From Epichloe hybrida (lineage: Eukaryota; Ascomycota; Sordariomycetes; Hypocreales; Clavicipitaceae): a stretch of DNA of 64,000 nt. The position numbers were made by a program, and so were the translations under genes. Positions 32,845 through 42,648 of the stretch are shown here, in pieces. The notes below the pieces were generated by a model, which was not told where the DNA came from, did not search any database, and saw only the letters and a list, made by a program, of their open reading frames with translations. The stretch spans positions 62,001-126,000 of the forward strand of contig JAFEKR010000050.1 in NCBI GenBank assembly GCA_019022495.1, written 5' to 3'. The first letter of the stretch is position 1. Every line of letters starts with the position of its first letter.

Positions 32845-33476
32845 GGCACTGGGGCGCAGTGGGCGGTGCACTAGTCTTTGTTGGTCACTCGCTCTCCGCC
32901 ACTCGTCGTGGCCTCCCCCGTCTCCTTGCTCGTGCTCGCTCGTGCTCGCTCGTCGACTCCCCTCTCCACATCTCACAGTTCTTGTTGTCCGTTTCGTTTG
33001 CCGGGACTGGCCTCGTTTAATACCCGACTTCTACGCGGAAGGCGTTCGTTCCATCTGCTCGCATTCCATTCGCTGCTCTTAACACGAGTCGCCTTCTCGC
33101 TGTCAATCCTCTTCCTCTTGATTCCACCTACATCACCAGTACACCACCACCTGCGGTCACAAAAAAAAAAAAAAAACCAGGGTCCTTCGCTTGCGACGAA
33201 TACATCAATCAACCTTCTGCTTTCTTCCCTCGTCGTTTCTGGACCCGACTTCCCGCGTCCATCGACTGTTTGACCGACCGTTACCGACAGACAGACCGAT
33301 CAATCAATCTACTCGCATTTGGGCCGACTTGATCATCAATCGCCGTCACGCACCAACTAGTCGTTTCCCAGGTCGATGACGACGCTCACCCAAAGCGGCA
33401 CACTCTTCTCTCATCTCGCCGCGAGTCATTTCCGTTCTTCTTCGACAACTCAACCTTTTTCGCACGTCAACCTGTC

Positions 33477-35615
33477 ATGATGCGGTCGCTTCTGAAGGCG
33501 CCGCTTTTGCTCTTGGCCTCGATGGCCTCGATGCTTTCACCAGTCACAGGCGAGAACATGCTCATGTCCAACTCCCTCAACAACTGTCAGGACGACTCGA
33601 GTTTCACGGCCAGTCTGTTCAAAGTCGTATACACGCCAAAGAACAACTCTGCGACCGTTGAAGTTGTCGCCACCTCATCCGTCCAAGGCTATGTCGTCTT
33701 CGACTTGGCCATCTCTGCTTATGGATACACCTTCTTGAGAAGGACTGTTGACCCGTGCGAGATGAAACTGGGCGGGTTATGCCCCATGGTTGCGGGAAAG
33801 ATTCCCTTTGCCTTTAACTTGCCTGTTCCTGCCGACGCGGCCAAGCAGATCCCTGGTATTGCCTACAGCATTCCCGACTTGGATGCTACTGTCCGTGTTC
33901 ACATCAACATGACCAGGGACGACAATCGTCGCGCTATCGCTTGTGTCGAGGCCAACATCTCCAACGGAAAGACGGTTGACTTGATTGGCGTCAAGTGGGC
34001 TACCGCCATCATCGCCGGTTTGGCCTTGATCTCCTCCGCCATCGTCAATGGCCTCGGGCACTCCAACACCGCCGCGCACGTTGCCGCCAACTCCCTGTCC
34101 CTCTTTGGCTACTTCCAGGCTCAAGCTATTCTTGGTCTTTCCAGCGTTCGCTTGCCGCCCATTGTTCAGTCTTGGACTCAAGACTTCCAGTGGTCAATGG
34201 GCATCATCAAGATCAATTTTATGCAGGACATCCTCACCTGGTACCAGCGAGCCACTGGCGGTACCCCGTCCACAATCTTCGACACCCTCATGACCGTTTC
34301 CGTTCAAGTTGAAAAGCGCAGCCTTGGATTAGCTGGACATGGCTTGAATCTCTTTAAACGTGGTGCCGCCATGATGCCCAAGCCTGCCTTCACCGCCGCC
34401 ACCAATCTTATGAAGCGAGCCAACGTCATGACTTCGTCGGGTGCTTACATTGTGTATGGAATCCAGCGCGTGGCCTTCCGCTCCAAGATTGAGACCACGA
34501 ACCTGTTTATGACGGGATTGACCTTTTTCTGCATCTTTGTCGTCTTCACCATGTTGGCAGTGGCTGCTTTCAAGGGCATGTGCGAACTTGCCGTTAAGCA
34601 GAAGTGGATGGACTGTGATACCTTCCTCGAGTTTCGAAATGGCTGGTTTACCGTGCTCAAGGGCATCCTCTTCCGAGTGGCCCTCATCGGGTTCCCCCAG
34701 GTTGCCATTTTGTGCTTGTGGGAGTTCACCCAAGTCGACTCGCCCGCCGAGGTTGTTCTCGCAGTCTTCTTCTTCTTTGGCTTGGCCGCGACTCTAGGAT
34801 GGGGCGCAACCAAGGTGATCCGCATTGCTCGCCGCTCCGTGACCATGCACCGTAACCCTGCCTACATCTTGTTTTCCGATCCTCAAGCACTTAACAAGTG
34901 GGGGTTCCTTTACATTCAGTTCCGTGCTTCAGCTTACTACTTCATCGTTCCTATCTTGGGCTATACGCTGGTCAAGGCCATGTTTGTTGCCCTTGCGCAA
35001 AAGGCCAGTGTCGCCCAGTCTATCGGATTCGTTATTATCGAAGCTGGCGCCCTCATTGCCGCCTCGGTTATGCGCCCATGGATGGACAAGAGCACTAACT
35101 CGTTTAATATTGCCATCTGCGTCGTCAACTTCCTCAACGCCATCTTCTTGCTTATTTTCTCTAATGTGTTTGGCGCCCCTCAAATCGTTGTTGGTGTTGT
35201 TGGTGTTGTTCTCTTCGTCATTAACGCCGCCTTCTCCCTCATTCTGCTCCTCATGGTTATTATTTCCACCACGGTTACCTTCTTTCGCAAGAACCCGGAT
35301 GCTCGATACCAGTACATGGCCGATGACCGTGCCTCTTTTATGAAGTCCCAGACTCACTTCACAACCACGACCGAACTGGACGCCCTTGCCGCGACTGCCC
35401 GAGGCGACAAGGCCGGCTACAAGATGGAAGACGACAATGAGTCACTTTCCTCCGAGGACCTGCGTCGCCGTACCACATCTGGACAGAATATTTCTGCCGC
35501 CGCCTCGCAGCATTCATCCCATGCTCAGCACGGGCCGCGATCTCCCGTCAACCCATCTGTACTCTTCTGCGGGCAGTCGATGAATACTTGGTCATGCGCC
35601 AGCAGATTAAAATAG
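33477..35615 (+). CDS. FLC/TRP-like channel family protein with ML-like domain
   Basis: Single exon, 712 residues. Signal peptide (about 1-25), then a lumenal ML-like domain (about 26-170) with conserved Cys (N-N-C-Q-D-D near 37; D-P-C-E...L-C-P about 89-100; A-C-V-E about 155). About nine membrane segments follow (from WATAIIAGLALISSAIV), and a Ser/Arg-rich cytosolic tail from about 600. The layout is that of the fungal FLC family, linked in yeast to FAD import into the ER and to TRP-like calcium channel activity, with wall phenotypes. The last ~20 residues do not look like the usual tail, so a small 3' intron may be missed. The leader upstream is long and CT-rich. Confidence 0.88.
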   Translation: MMRSLLKAPLLLLASMASMLSPVTGENMLMSNSLNNCQDDSSFTASLFKVVYTPKNNSATVEVVATSSVQGYVVFDLAISAYGYTFLRRTVDPCEMKLGGLCPMVAGKIPFAFNLPVPADAAKQIPGIAYSIPDLDATVRVHINMTRDDNRRAIACVEANISNGKTVDLIGVKWATAIIAGLALISSAIVNGLGHSNTAAHVAANSLSLFGYFQAQAILGLSSVRLPPIVQSWTQDFQWSMGIIKINFMQDILTWYQRATGGTPSTIFDTLMTVSVQVEKRSLGLAGHGLNLFKRGAAMMPKPAFTAATNLMKRANVMTSSGAYIVYGIQRVAFRSKIETTNLFMTGLTFFCIFVVFTMLAVAAFKGMCELAVKQKWMDCDTFLEFRNGWFTVLKGILFRVALIGFPQVAILCLWEFTQVDSPAEVVLAVFFFFGLAATLGWGATKVIRIARRSVTMHRNPAYILFSDPQALNKWGFLYIQFRASAYYFIVPILGYTLVKAMFVALAQKASVAQSIGFVIIEAGALIAASVMRPWMDKSTNSFNIAICVVNFLNAIFLLIFSNVFGAPQIVVGVVGVVLFVINAAFSLILLLMVIISTTVTFFRKNPDARYQYMADDRASFMKSQTHFTTTTELDALAATARGDKAGYKMEDDNESLSSEDLRRRTTSGQNISAAASQHSSHAQHGPRSPVNPSVLFCGQSMNTWSCASRLK

Positions 35616-36188
35616 AGCTGCAAAACCATGCAGTTTTCAGCCTCTTTTCCTCAGACTGATTAATCTCTTCTGTCCCAGCACTTTAATAAATGAACAATCC
35701 CCAGGCTCAAGGAGATGAAAAGGGACGTCGTTGGATAAAATCAAGCTAGACCCCGCTGAAAAGAAAGTCAAGGCTAAGTTCAATGAAAAGAAGAGGGAAA
35801 AAAAAAAAAAAAAAAAGGAAAAAAAAAGAATCGGCTCTAGAGAACAAGGCTGAAAGTTGAGGAAAGGTGGTGTCTAAAATTACAGAGGTGAACCGGCAGA
35901 TTAGATGAGTATTCGGGACCGGCGCCAGGTTGCGTCATGTGCATCTTCTTGATCTTGACATTAGAGGTATGAAGCCGAGTTTGTCGATGGGAGACCAGGA
36001 AGGAGGAAAGGGAATATCACAAAGGAAAGAGAGATGTGATGGGAACATGTGCGCTTCTTTCTCTCTTTCTCTCTTTCTCATCGCACGATAAAAACGTGTT
36101 TTTGGGTGCTCCCAGCGCCCAATGCTTTGCTTCGTTTTTCTCCTTCTCGATTCGCTCACATGACATGACGTGGCGGCATTGTTGGGGG
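35616..36188. other. convergent 3' intergenic region
   Basis: Between the stops of the FLC-like gene (+) and wetA (-). Contains an A-rich tract at about 35799-35828 and a CT repeat near 36057-36080. No gene was recognised. Confidence 0.45.
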
Positions 36189-38093
36189 TCAAAAGGCAAA
36201 TCCTTGCTCGATTAGCTTGTCGACGTCTCCTCCGGCCGCAGCCACGGCCTTGATGGCGGCTTCGCTGAGACGTCGGCGTCGGTCTTGAGCCTCTTTCTCG
36301 CGGCGGGCTTTGGTCTTGGAACTCCCGCTGGGGGCCACGCCCGTCATGAGGACTCCGCCGTCGCTGGGGGTGAAGTTGACGAAGCCGACTCCTGAGTCGC
36401 CGCCGAGTGATATGCCCCCCCCGCTTGCGTCGCGCGAGCGGCGCTTGCGCACGCTGCACGGTGTTCCGGGCATGCTGCCGGGTAGTCGGCCTGAGGCGCT
36501 TCTCACAGATGATACTGATGCGCCGGAGCTGTGGCGGGATCGCGGACCGCCGGATTGATCGCCTGGGGTTGGTGAAGCGGAGGGGCCGCGCTGTTTTCGG
36601 ACCGGCGAGCATGACAAGTGTCTTGCTCCGGAGGACTTGGCTTTGGGAGGGCGATGGGAGCGTTCAGAGGCTGGCATCGTCGGACCCCCCGTTTGGGGAA
36701 CGGGAGGTGGTGGGAGGAAAGTTTGGGCATTAGTCGTCAAGTCGCTCACCACAGTTGATTGTGAGCCCCGGGGTTGAGGCATGTGGATCATGAGTCCGCC
36801 GGTTGATGTGTCAGGCACAGAGTCGTACTCATAGGACATCCCTGAGTGCTGGCCGTGACCCATGATGTGAACGCTGGCGCTTCGTTGTTGTTGTTGTTGT
36901 TGTTGTTGATGATGATGATGATGGTGGTGGATATATTCATTTGGACCTGGGCCATGATTCATCATGTTCGGAGTCCACCAGCCCGCCTCTTGGCTTGTCA
37001 CGTACTCGCCCCCTGCACCAGTCCAATGTAGTTGCTGTTGCTGCTGCTGCTGGCCCTGTTGATGGTGGTGCCAGGCTGGTTCGACTTGGAATTGGCCCTG
37101 GCCGGGCTCGCTCTTGACACCAGGTGACTCGACAGGCGTGTCGGGGGCAACCTGGTCATATTGTTGCAAGTTGACCCCCTGGGGAGGTAAAAGACCGTTA
37201 TCTCTGAACGGGTCCTCGTAGTGCCCGTGGACGAACTGAGTATGACATTGGTCTTGTTGTTGCATTGGCGGTGAAACTGGGAGATTTCCCTGCGTGACTG
37301 CTCTGACTTTTCCTCGTCCCCTCTGCTTCGGAATTTTCAAGGTCTGAGGCTGCTCTTGTCCAGGCGAGCCCGGTCGTGCCTGTGTCTCAGAAACCACCTT
37401 TTTATTCTTGCGCAACTTTGCTGCCTTCTTGATCGTGGAAGAAAGGGCATCGACAAACTTCTTGGGCTTTCGCACGTCGTCGGTAGTAGTGGGAGGCGTT
37501 GGTGATGACGGGTCCGACGCCGCAGCTTTGGGCTTTTGTGGTGAATGCAGAGATATGCTTTCAAGTCGATTGAGATCAGCCTCTGACATGGATGCACCGC
37601 CGGCATATTCAAATGCGTGCTGAGGCTGCTGCTGCTGTTGCTGCTGCTGTTGTTGGTTGTGGTGGTGACTGTGATGGTTGTGGAGGTGGAGGGTGGTGCC
37701 ATGTGTAAGCAGGTCGTCTGCACTCAGCGTGAGGTTCTTGGGATCAATCTCATGGCTGGGTCCCGGGGCTGCTGTGTCAATGGGCCAGCTGCTCGACAGA
37801 AAATCGAATTCATCGGCAGAGGACACACCGGAGGAGAGGCCGTTGTCAGGCATAGGACCGTGGTCTCCCATCAAAATGAAGGATTCCGCCATGCCAGGCA
37901 TGGTTGTTGACACGGAGCCGAACTCATCGCCACCGAAAGCGTTTGCATTTCCAGTGGCATCAAAGTCAACAAATTGTCCAAAAAAGTCGTTGCCGGGATC
38001 ATCGGTACTGGCACTGTTGATATCTTCCCAATACATGCTCGGTTCTCTGTTGTCAACAGCATCCGCCCTTATGGGAACGGTCCAGGAAGTCAT
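36189..38093 (-). CDS. wetA: WetA-like conidial maturation regulator
   Basis: Single exon of 634 residues from the ATG at 38093; the frame is open slightly further but without an ATG. The N-terminus has a conserved-looking acidic/aromatic segment (YWEDINSAS...GNDFFGQFVDFD, about 19-45). The middle is low complexity with two His/Gln tracts, encoded at about 37625-37685 and 36879-36931. The C-terminal 43 residues hold the WetA signature, SKTKARREKEAQDRRRRLSE, followed by AAIKAVAAAGGD. WetA is the late regulator of the BrlA-AbaA-WetA pathway controlling spore wall maturation and conidial metabolism. Identity rests on the C-terminal motif, N-terminal motif and length. The 3.6-kb gene-free upstream region fits a developmentally controlled gene. 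Confidence 0.82.
   Translation of the reverse strand: MTSWTVPIRADAVDNREPSMYWEDINSASTDDPGNDFFGQFVDFDATGNANAFGGDEFGSVSTTMPGMAESFILMGDHGPMPDNGLSSGVSSADEFDFLSSSWPIDTAAPGPSHEIDPKNLTLSADDLLTHGTTLHLHNHHSHHHNQQQQQQQQQQPQHAFEYAGGASMSEADLNRLESISLHSPQKPKAAASDPSSPTPPTTTDDVRKPKKFVDALSSTIKKAAKLRKNKKVVSETQARPGSPGQEQPQTLKIPKQRGRGKVRAVTQGNLPVSPPMQQQDQCHTQFVHGHYEDPFRDNGLLPPQGVNLQQYDQVAPDTPVESPGVKSEPGQGQFQVEPAWHHHQQGQQQQQQQLHWTGAGGEYVTSQEAGWWTPNMMNHGPGPNEYIHHHHHHHQQQQQQQQRSASVHIMGHGQHSGMSYEYDSVPDTSTGGLMIHMPQPRGSQSTVVSDLTTNAQTFLPPPPVPQTGGPTMPASERSHRPPKAKSSGARHLSCSPVRKQRGPSASPTPGDQSGGPRSRHSSGASVSSVRSASGRLPGSMPGTPCSVRKRRSRDASGGGISLGGDSGVGFVNFTPSDGGVLMTGVAPSGSSKTKARREKEAQDRRRRLSEAAIKAVAAAGGDVDKLIEQGFAF
36879..36931. 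repeat. poly-Gln/poly-His coding triplet repeat in wetA
   Basis: On plus, (GTT)n then (GAT)n/(GGT)n; on the gene strand this encodes a His run followed by a Gln run. It is in frame and likely length-variable between strains. Confidence 0.85.
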
Positions 38094-39740
38094 CTCCAGG
38101 CCAGGCAAGTTTGCGATGAAATTTCTCTTCCTCTAGCGAGAAGGTGTATGTTGGAGCCTATAGGTAGTAAGTAGAAGTAGGCGTTCGTCGACCCTTGATT
38201 ATGCAAAAAGGCAAGAAAACGATCGAGATATCTTTTCTTGTTTGCTACACTCTTCGAGCCCACATGAGACGAAGTCAATGGTCAGGTTTCTAGGTGTAGA
38301 GAAGAAAGAGGGCTTGGGAAGCAGAAGAGAAGAGAATAAACATTGGCCTTTCTACAACTGAGGCGAAAGAGAGTAGATTAAAAAAAGAGAGGGAGAGAGA
38401 AGACGAAAGCCATGGGAGCTATGTCCACAGCCCGTTAGCCAGCAACGAAACCTTGTCGGCGAGATAACCTCCGGATAGCAACAATAGGTCCAGGTAATGC
38501 CTAGCAACGGGGCAATGATCATCTAGCAACCAATACTAGGCCTAACCATATTGTTTGGGGCTAGGTAACAAGTGGGATGTGCAGGAATGTGTGAACATGG
38601 CGCCTTGCATTCCAGTCGCAACAGCATCTTGGGCCGATATACCAGGCCGGTTGAGCAATGACTCCAATGAGCATGTCAGAACTACCGGACCCCACCGTAT
38701 ACCGCACGGGAGCCCATTGCCATTGCCGTACAATACATGTACAGCTCTCTGATGGAGTCAAAAAGTCTAATGCTCCAAAAGATGGCATTTTCTCTGCCTG
38801 ATTGATTGGCACGAGGGAGAAGGCGTTCCACTGAATCCACTCACTCCCTTATTGGGCCTCCATGGTATCACTGCCCCTCTTCTCTCCCCTCCCCCGCGAT
38901 GCCGGTGATGGACCGAAGCTGTCATCATGCGGGATCGACATTGGCTGCTATTAGTGGAGGAACGGGACCGCAGAAGCGACTCCAAACTTGTCGACTGAAA
39001 AAGATCAGACGTCTGCCTGCATGGGTGATGGTGGCGTGCAAGGGGGACCAAATGGCAGCTCGTGCGTCGCTTGCCCAGGGGTTAGAACACAAATGAAACC
39101 GGGGGGCTCTGGCCATCATGAGTTCTCTGCCACGCTCGGGTTCTGCCATGCTCTCTTGTTGGTCCGTATGGTCCTGCTTCTCGCTTATTTCCTAGGAAGT
39201 ACCTTGTCGCCGACTGAACCTGTGGCTAGTTAGTGGGCGACGGGCAGGCAGGCAACCACGTTTTTCCGCTTCTCTACTTCTAGTTCCGCGCCGTCAAGTC
39301 AAGTCAGGCACATTGTGCACACAAAAACAAATGGCCGAGTTGTTGTGGCACCATCACCCATCTGGGTGGGAGTCTGGGACATCCATCGGCTTCATCGATC
39401 AGGAACAAATCCTTACCCGACTTACCTCGAGGGGAACAAAGTAAGTCGGCCCCACTATGGAACTCGACGTCGTGCCGTAATACCCCGCGTGTTTCAGTGA
39501 CGAATGCCCATTGCCAAGTCAACGAGGAAGAGTTGCCGTCTGGCGATGGCAGACACGGACATGGAGACATGGATGAAAAACGACGGAGAAACAATGAACA
39601 AGTCGATTTGGAGAAACCGGGAAAAACCGCGCATGGCCGCCGTTGGACAAATCATATCAGGGACTCGGGGCAGGCGGGGCAGGCACGAGAGGGACTCCTG
39701 CCGCTGCGTGCTGCTATTAATGACAATACAACTACCAACT

Positions 39741-39779
39741 CTCGCACCTCGCACCTCGCACCTCGCACCTCGCACCTCG
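39741..39779. repeat. 7-bp tandem repeat CTCGCAC, five copies
   Basis: Five perfect units followed by a partial unit CTCG. Confidence 0.88.
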
Positions 39780-39925
39780 TTTGAATTGTTGGCGCGTGTC
39801 GAGGTCGAGTTCCAAAATATCAACAAATCAGAATAAGAACAAAATCCGATTCCACCCCCACTTTCGTCAAGTCGCGTGTGCACGGCTGGCTGACTGACAG
39901 GCAGGCAGGTGAAATCGCTCATCAG

Positions 39926-39965
39926 CATGCAACCAACATGCAACCAACATGCAACCAACATGCAA
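39926..39965. repeat. 11-bp tandem repeat CATGCAACCAA, three copies plus a partial
   Basis: Three perfect units from 39926 followed by CATGCAA. Confidence 0.88.
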
Positions 39966-40084
39966 GTCTCCATACCGGTCAAGAAGAGACATATCGACAT
40001 CATCAGCAAACCGACCAACATGCATACGACTCCCCTGCTATGATTTCCCCTCGATTTCCCCCCGAACTCCTCACAACTCCTTCA

Positions 40085-40128
40085 TCCAGATCCAGGTCCA
40101 GATCCAGATCCAGGTCCAGGTCCAGGTC
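40085..40128. repeat. hexamer tandem repeat TCCAGR
   Basis: About seven units alternating TCCAGA and TCCAGG. Confidence 0.88.
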
Positions 40129-41715
40129 GTCCCAAATACCCCTCTTCTCACACAGTCGAGACCAGTCGTATGCAAAGATGAGCGTGACACGGCGTGCACG
40201 TGAGGTCAAGGCCATGCATGTGGATGACATGATACTTGCCGAATGCGTCTGCTTCTCCTGACAGAATGTGCGTGCGTGCGTGCATGCATACATGTAGAGT
40301 TACTGTGTAAAAACAAAATGATTTGCTTCTCAGCTTGGTTAGAGGAGAAAACAGGCAAAACTTATGAGACAATCAATGAACGCTGGTCAGTTAGTCTTGG
40401 AGACGTTGGTGTCCAACTGCGTGTTGCCCGCATACGATATTGCATCTAGCTAGACATATGTGTCTGCACATCACTTGTTGGGGCGGGTTTCCATGTTGAG
40501 ATGTGAAGGGTAGGTGGCAAGTCGCATTTTGGTATTGAAGGGAAGTCGATCTTCGCCTCCCCCCCCATCTGGAGATCAGGGGACCTGTGTCTTCCGTGCC
40601 CGCAACTTTTTGACCCTGATGCTTGAACCAACCCAACCATGCACCACAATAAATCTATAAGCAGAACGGGACACTAGTCAACCCATGGGGTTTCCTTTTA
40701 TTTTTTGGGGGGGGAGGGTCTGCCAAGTTGGTCTGCGCACCCGAATTATCCCGTCAAATCTAACAACGCTCCAAGATCCGGACGAGCAACGATGGCTTGG
40801 GGCGGCTCCAAGCGAGTGCCTTTTCATCGGTCCGTGCTTGGTCAGTCGCCAAAGGGACGAATTGGGTGGCATGACGAGCCATGACCACCTTGCGCGCGCA
40901 TCATGACCAGATGCTGCGATTTGTTCCGAAACTCGTCCGTTGGTCTCACGGCTTGGCCCGTCGGCCCTTTACGCTCCGTCCCTAAACCGCCCTGTCCATC
41001 CCAGTTCTCATTTCGTGCATGGTATTAGATGATGGCCCTGCGTTCCCCTTTCCCTGTGTTTTGTCGAATCAGTTCAACATGCCAATGACCGGGCGATTGC
41101 GTCGACAAGTTGACTCGTGTGACGCCGCATCCCCATGCTTCCAACGACAAACATGATAGAGTCATGGAGATACTGTGGCATAATGTGGTGCTACATTCTA
41201 GCTGTTATACTGAAAGATCAAAAAGTTCTAAACGCCTTGTGTAATGTGTGCAGTCAGAGTTTTGAAACCCCAAAGTCTCCCTGAGTCTCTTTTGACTCCA
41301 AACTCCAAGGGTACATCATGCACTGGGATACAAGAAAACAGGCAAGGCACAATTAGTAGTACAGAAACAGGGGGAATCAGTAAAGATCAGAAAAAGACAA
41401 TCTCCCCCCTCCCCCCCGGAACATGCAGCAACAACGACCAAAGAAACTGAATGAGAACGGAGAAGCGAGCCACAGAGGCCAGAAGGTCGTGCAGACTCTG
41501 TCCAGACAAACAGACTGGAGACTAAAAATAAAAATGATACAAGCATATGGAAGCAGAGGAGGCGAAGGACATTTCAGTCACTTGTGACACATGACGTACC
41601 CCGAAGACCAGGGTGACGTAGCACGGCGAGATCATGTGAGCTTATACGAGATGGGGAAAGGTTGAGGGGGAAAACTGAGGCCAAGGGCAGAAAAAATATG
41701 TCGTTGTACTCATGA

Positions 41716-42648
41716 CTACCGCGTCATGCTGACGTCCAGAGCGGCCTGGCTGTCGAAGCCACAGGTGCTGGCTGTTGAGGACGTCCTTAGTCGGGTTTGT
41801 TGTTTTTGTTGCCTCCTTCTGCGCATGCGCGGAGCTCGATGGACTATCCGGGGGCACGAGAGAGCAGCCTCAGCGGATGTTCTATACTTTAATACCCCGC
41901 TGCTTCGTGCGTGATTGGCCAAGCTACGAATGAGGCTACGGCCATCACCAGTTTCATCAATTTCGGCAAAGTCGTCCAGGTCGTCGCAATAACCCTCGTC
42001 GATCTGCGAATCATCCGTCGTGACATCCTCTACGGCATCGGCGGCGCTCCAGGCTCCACGTCTCAATGCGGTCTGAATCTCTGGCAGAATCGATGGCGAG
42101 GTAGACTCGGGTAGTTGGGGTTGCGGTGTTGGTTGTAGATACAAGGTACCAGCCGGGAGCTGGTTTGATTGGTGATGGATATGGGTATGGGGCGTCGACA
42201 TGCAGGTGGCATCTTCCACCTTGGAGACCCGTTGCGTGGGAAGCGCAGGACCTGCACTTTGGTCACCTAGTTCGACATCGACCTCCATCAAATCATCGCC
42301 CTGTCGGCGAAATACTCCGAGTGTGGTCTCCTCTATACTCAATACCGTGGAGTCTTGATCCGGTCCGTTACCGATGATCTCGGGATCGGGTTTCAAAGAG
42401 TGTCTTTTTAATCGTTGCACTAAAGATTCAATAGGTCGTTTCCAACTTTCACGGGACGACACGGGTCGTCCTCCCGAGCCTGCTCTTAAGCATGGAGCCA
42501 TCCATCTTCTGTCGACGCCCGGCGTAGTTGGGGTAGTTGGCGGTGAAGGCGGCTGATGAGGTACATCTGTCGGCGACGGCTGCTCAGTCGACGGAAATTC
42601 CAGGTGCTCCGCAGGCCGGCCTGTCCATGACGACGGCCTGGGCGACAT
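41716..42648 (-). CDS. hypothetical protein, charged and Pro/Ser/Thr-rich
   Basis: From the first ATG in frame (42648) the protein has 310 residues. The frame stays open upstream to about 42870 with coherent composition but no ATG, so a 5' exon with the true start is possible. Visible features: Pro/Thr-rich segment about 10-45; basic segment with E-S-W-K-R-P-I-E-S-L-V-Q-R-L-K-R-H about 68-84; acidic stretch (EDVTTDDSQIDEGYCDDLDDFAEID) about 210-235; Arg-rich patch about 275-290. No signal peptide, membrane segment or known domain. Composition suggests a nuclear or disordered regulatory protein, but that is only inference. Confidence 0.55.
   Translation of the reverse strand: MSPRPSSWTGRPAEHLEFPSTEQPSPTDVPHQPPSPPTTPTTPGVDRRWMAPCLRAGSGGRPVSSRESWKRPIESLVQRLKRHSLKPDPEIIGNGPDQDSTVLSIEETTLGVFRRQGDDLMEVDVELGDQSAGPALPTQRVSKVEDATCMSTPHTHIHHQSNQLPAGTLYLQPTPQPQLPESTSPSILPEIQTALRRGAWSAADAVEDVTTDDSQIDEGYCDDLDDFAEIDETGDGRSLIRSLANHARSSGVLKYRTSAEAALSCPRIVHRAPRMRRRRQQKQQTRLRTSSTASTCGFDSQAALDVSMTR

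Larger units (their letters stand above)
31808..33476. other. 1.7-kb intergenic region and long leader of the FLC-like gene
   Basis: Contains a 24-base T run (32281-32304), a 12-bp triplication (32809-32844), an A run (33160-33176) and a CT/CA-rich stretch to 33476 that is probably leader. Open frames at 32350-32760 and 32588-33082 are not gene-like. Confidence 0.5.
38094..41715. other. 3.6-kb region without recognisable genes upstream of wetA
   Basis: Lies between the wetA ATG (-) and the stop of the next minus-strand gene. It holds tandem arrays at 39741-39779 (7-bp), 39926-39965 (11-bp) and 40085-40128 (6-bp), and a GCGT/GCAT run near 40265-40290. Open frames of up to 175 residues exist on both strands but are without signals or domains and are partly made of the repeats. 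It probably contains the wetA promoter and long leader. Confidence 0.55.

Noticed and set aside
39494..40293. Open frames of 96-175 residues on both strands
   Set aside because: They are largely made of tandem repeats (CTCGCAC, CATGCAACCAA, TCCAGR) and overlap each other.
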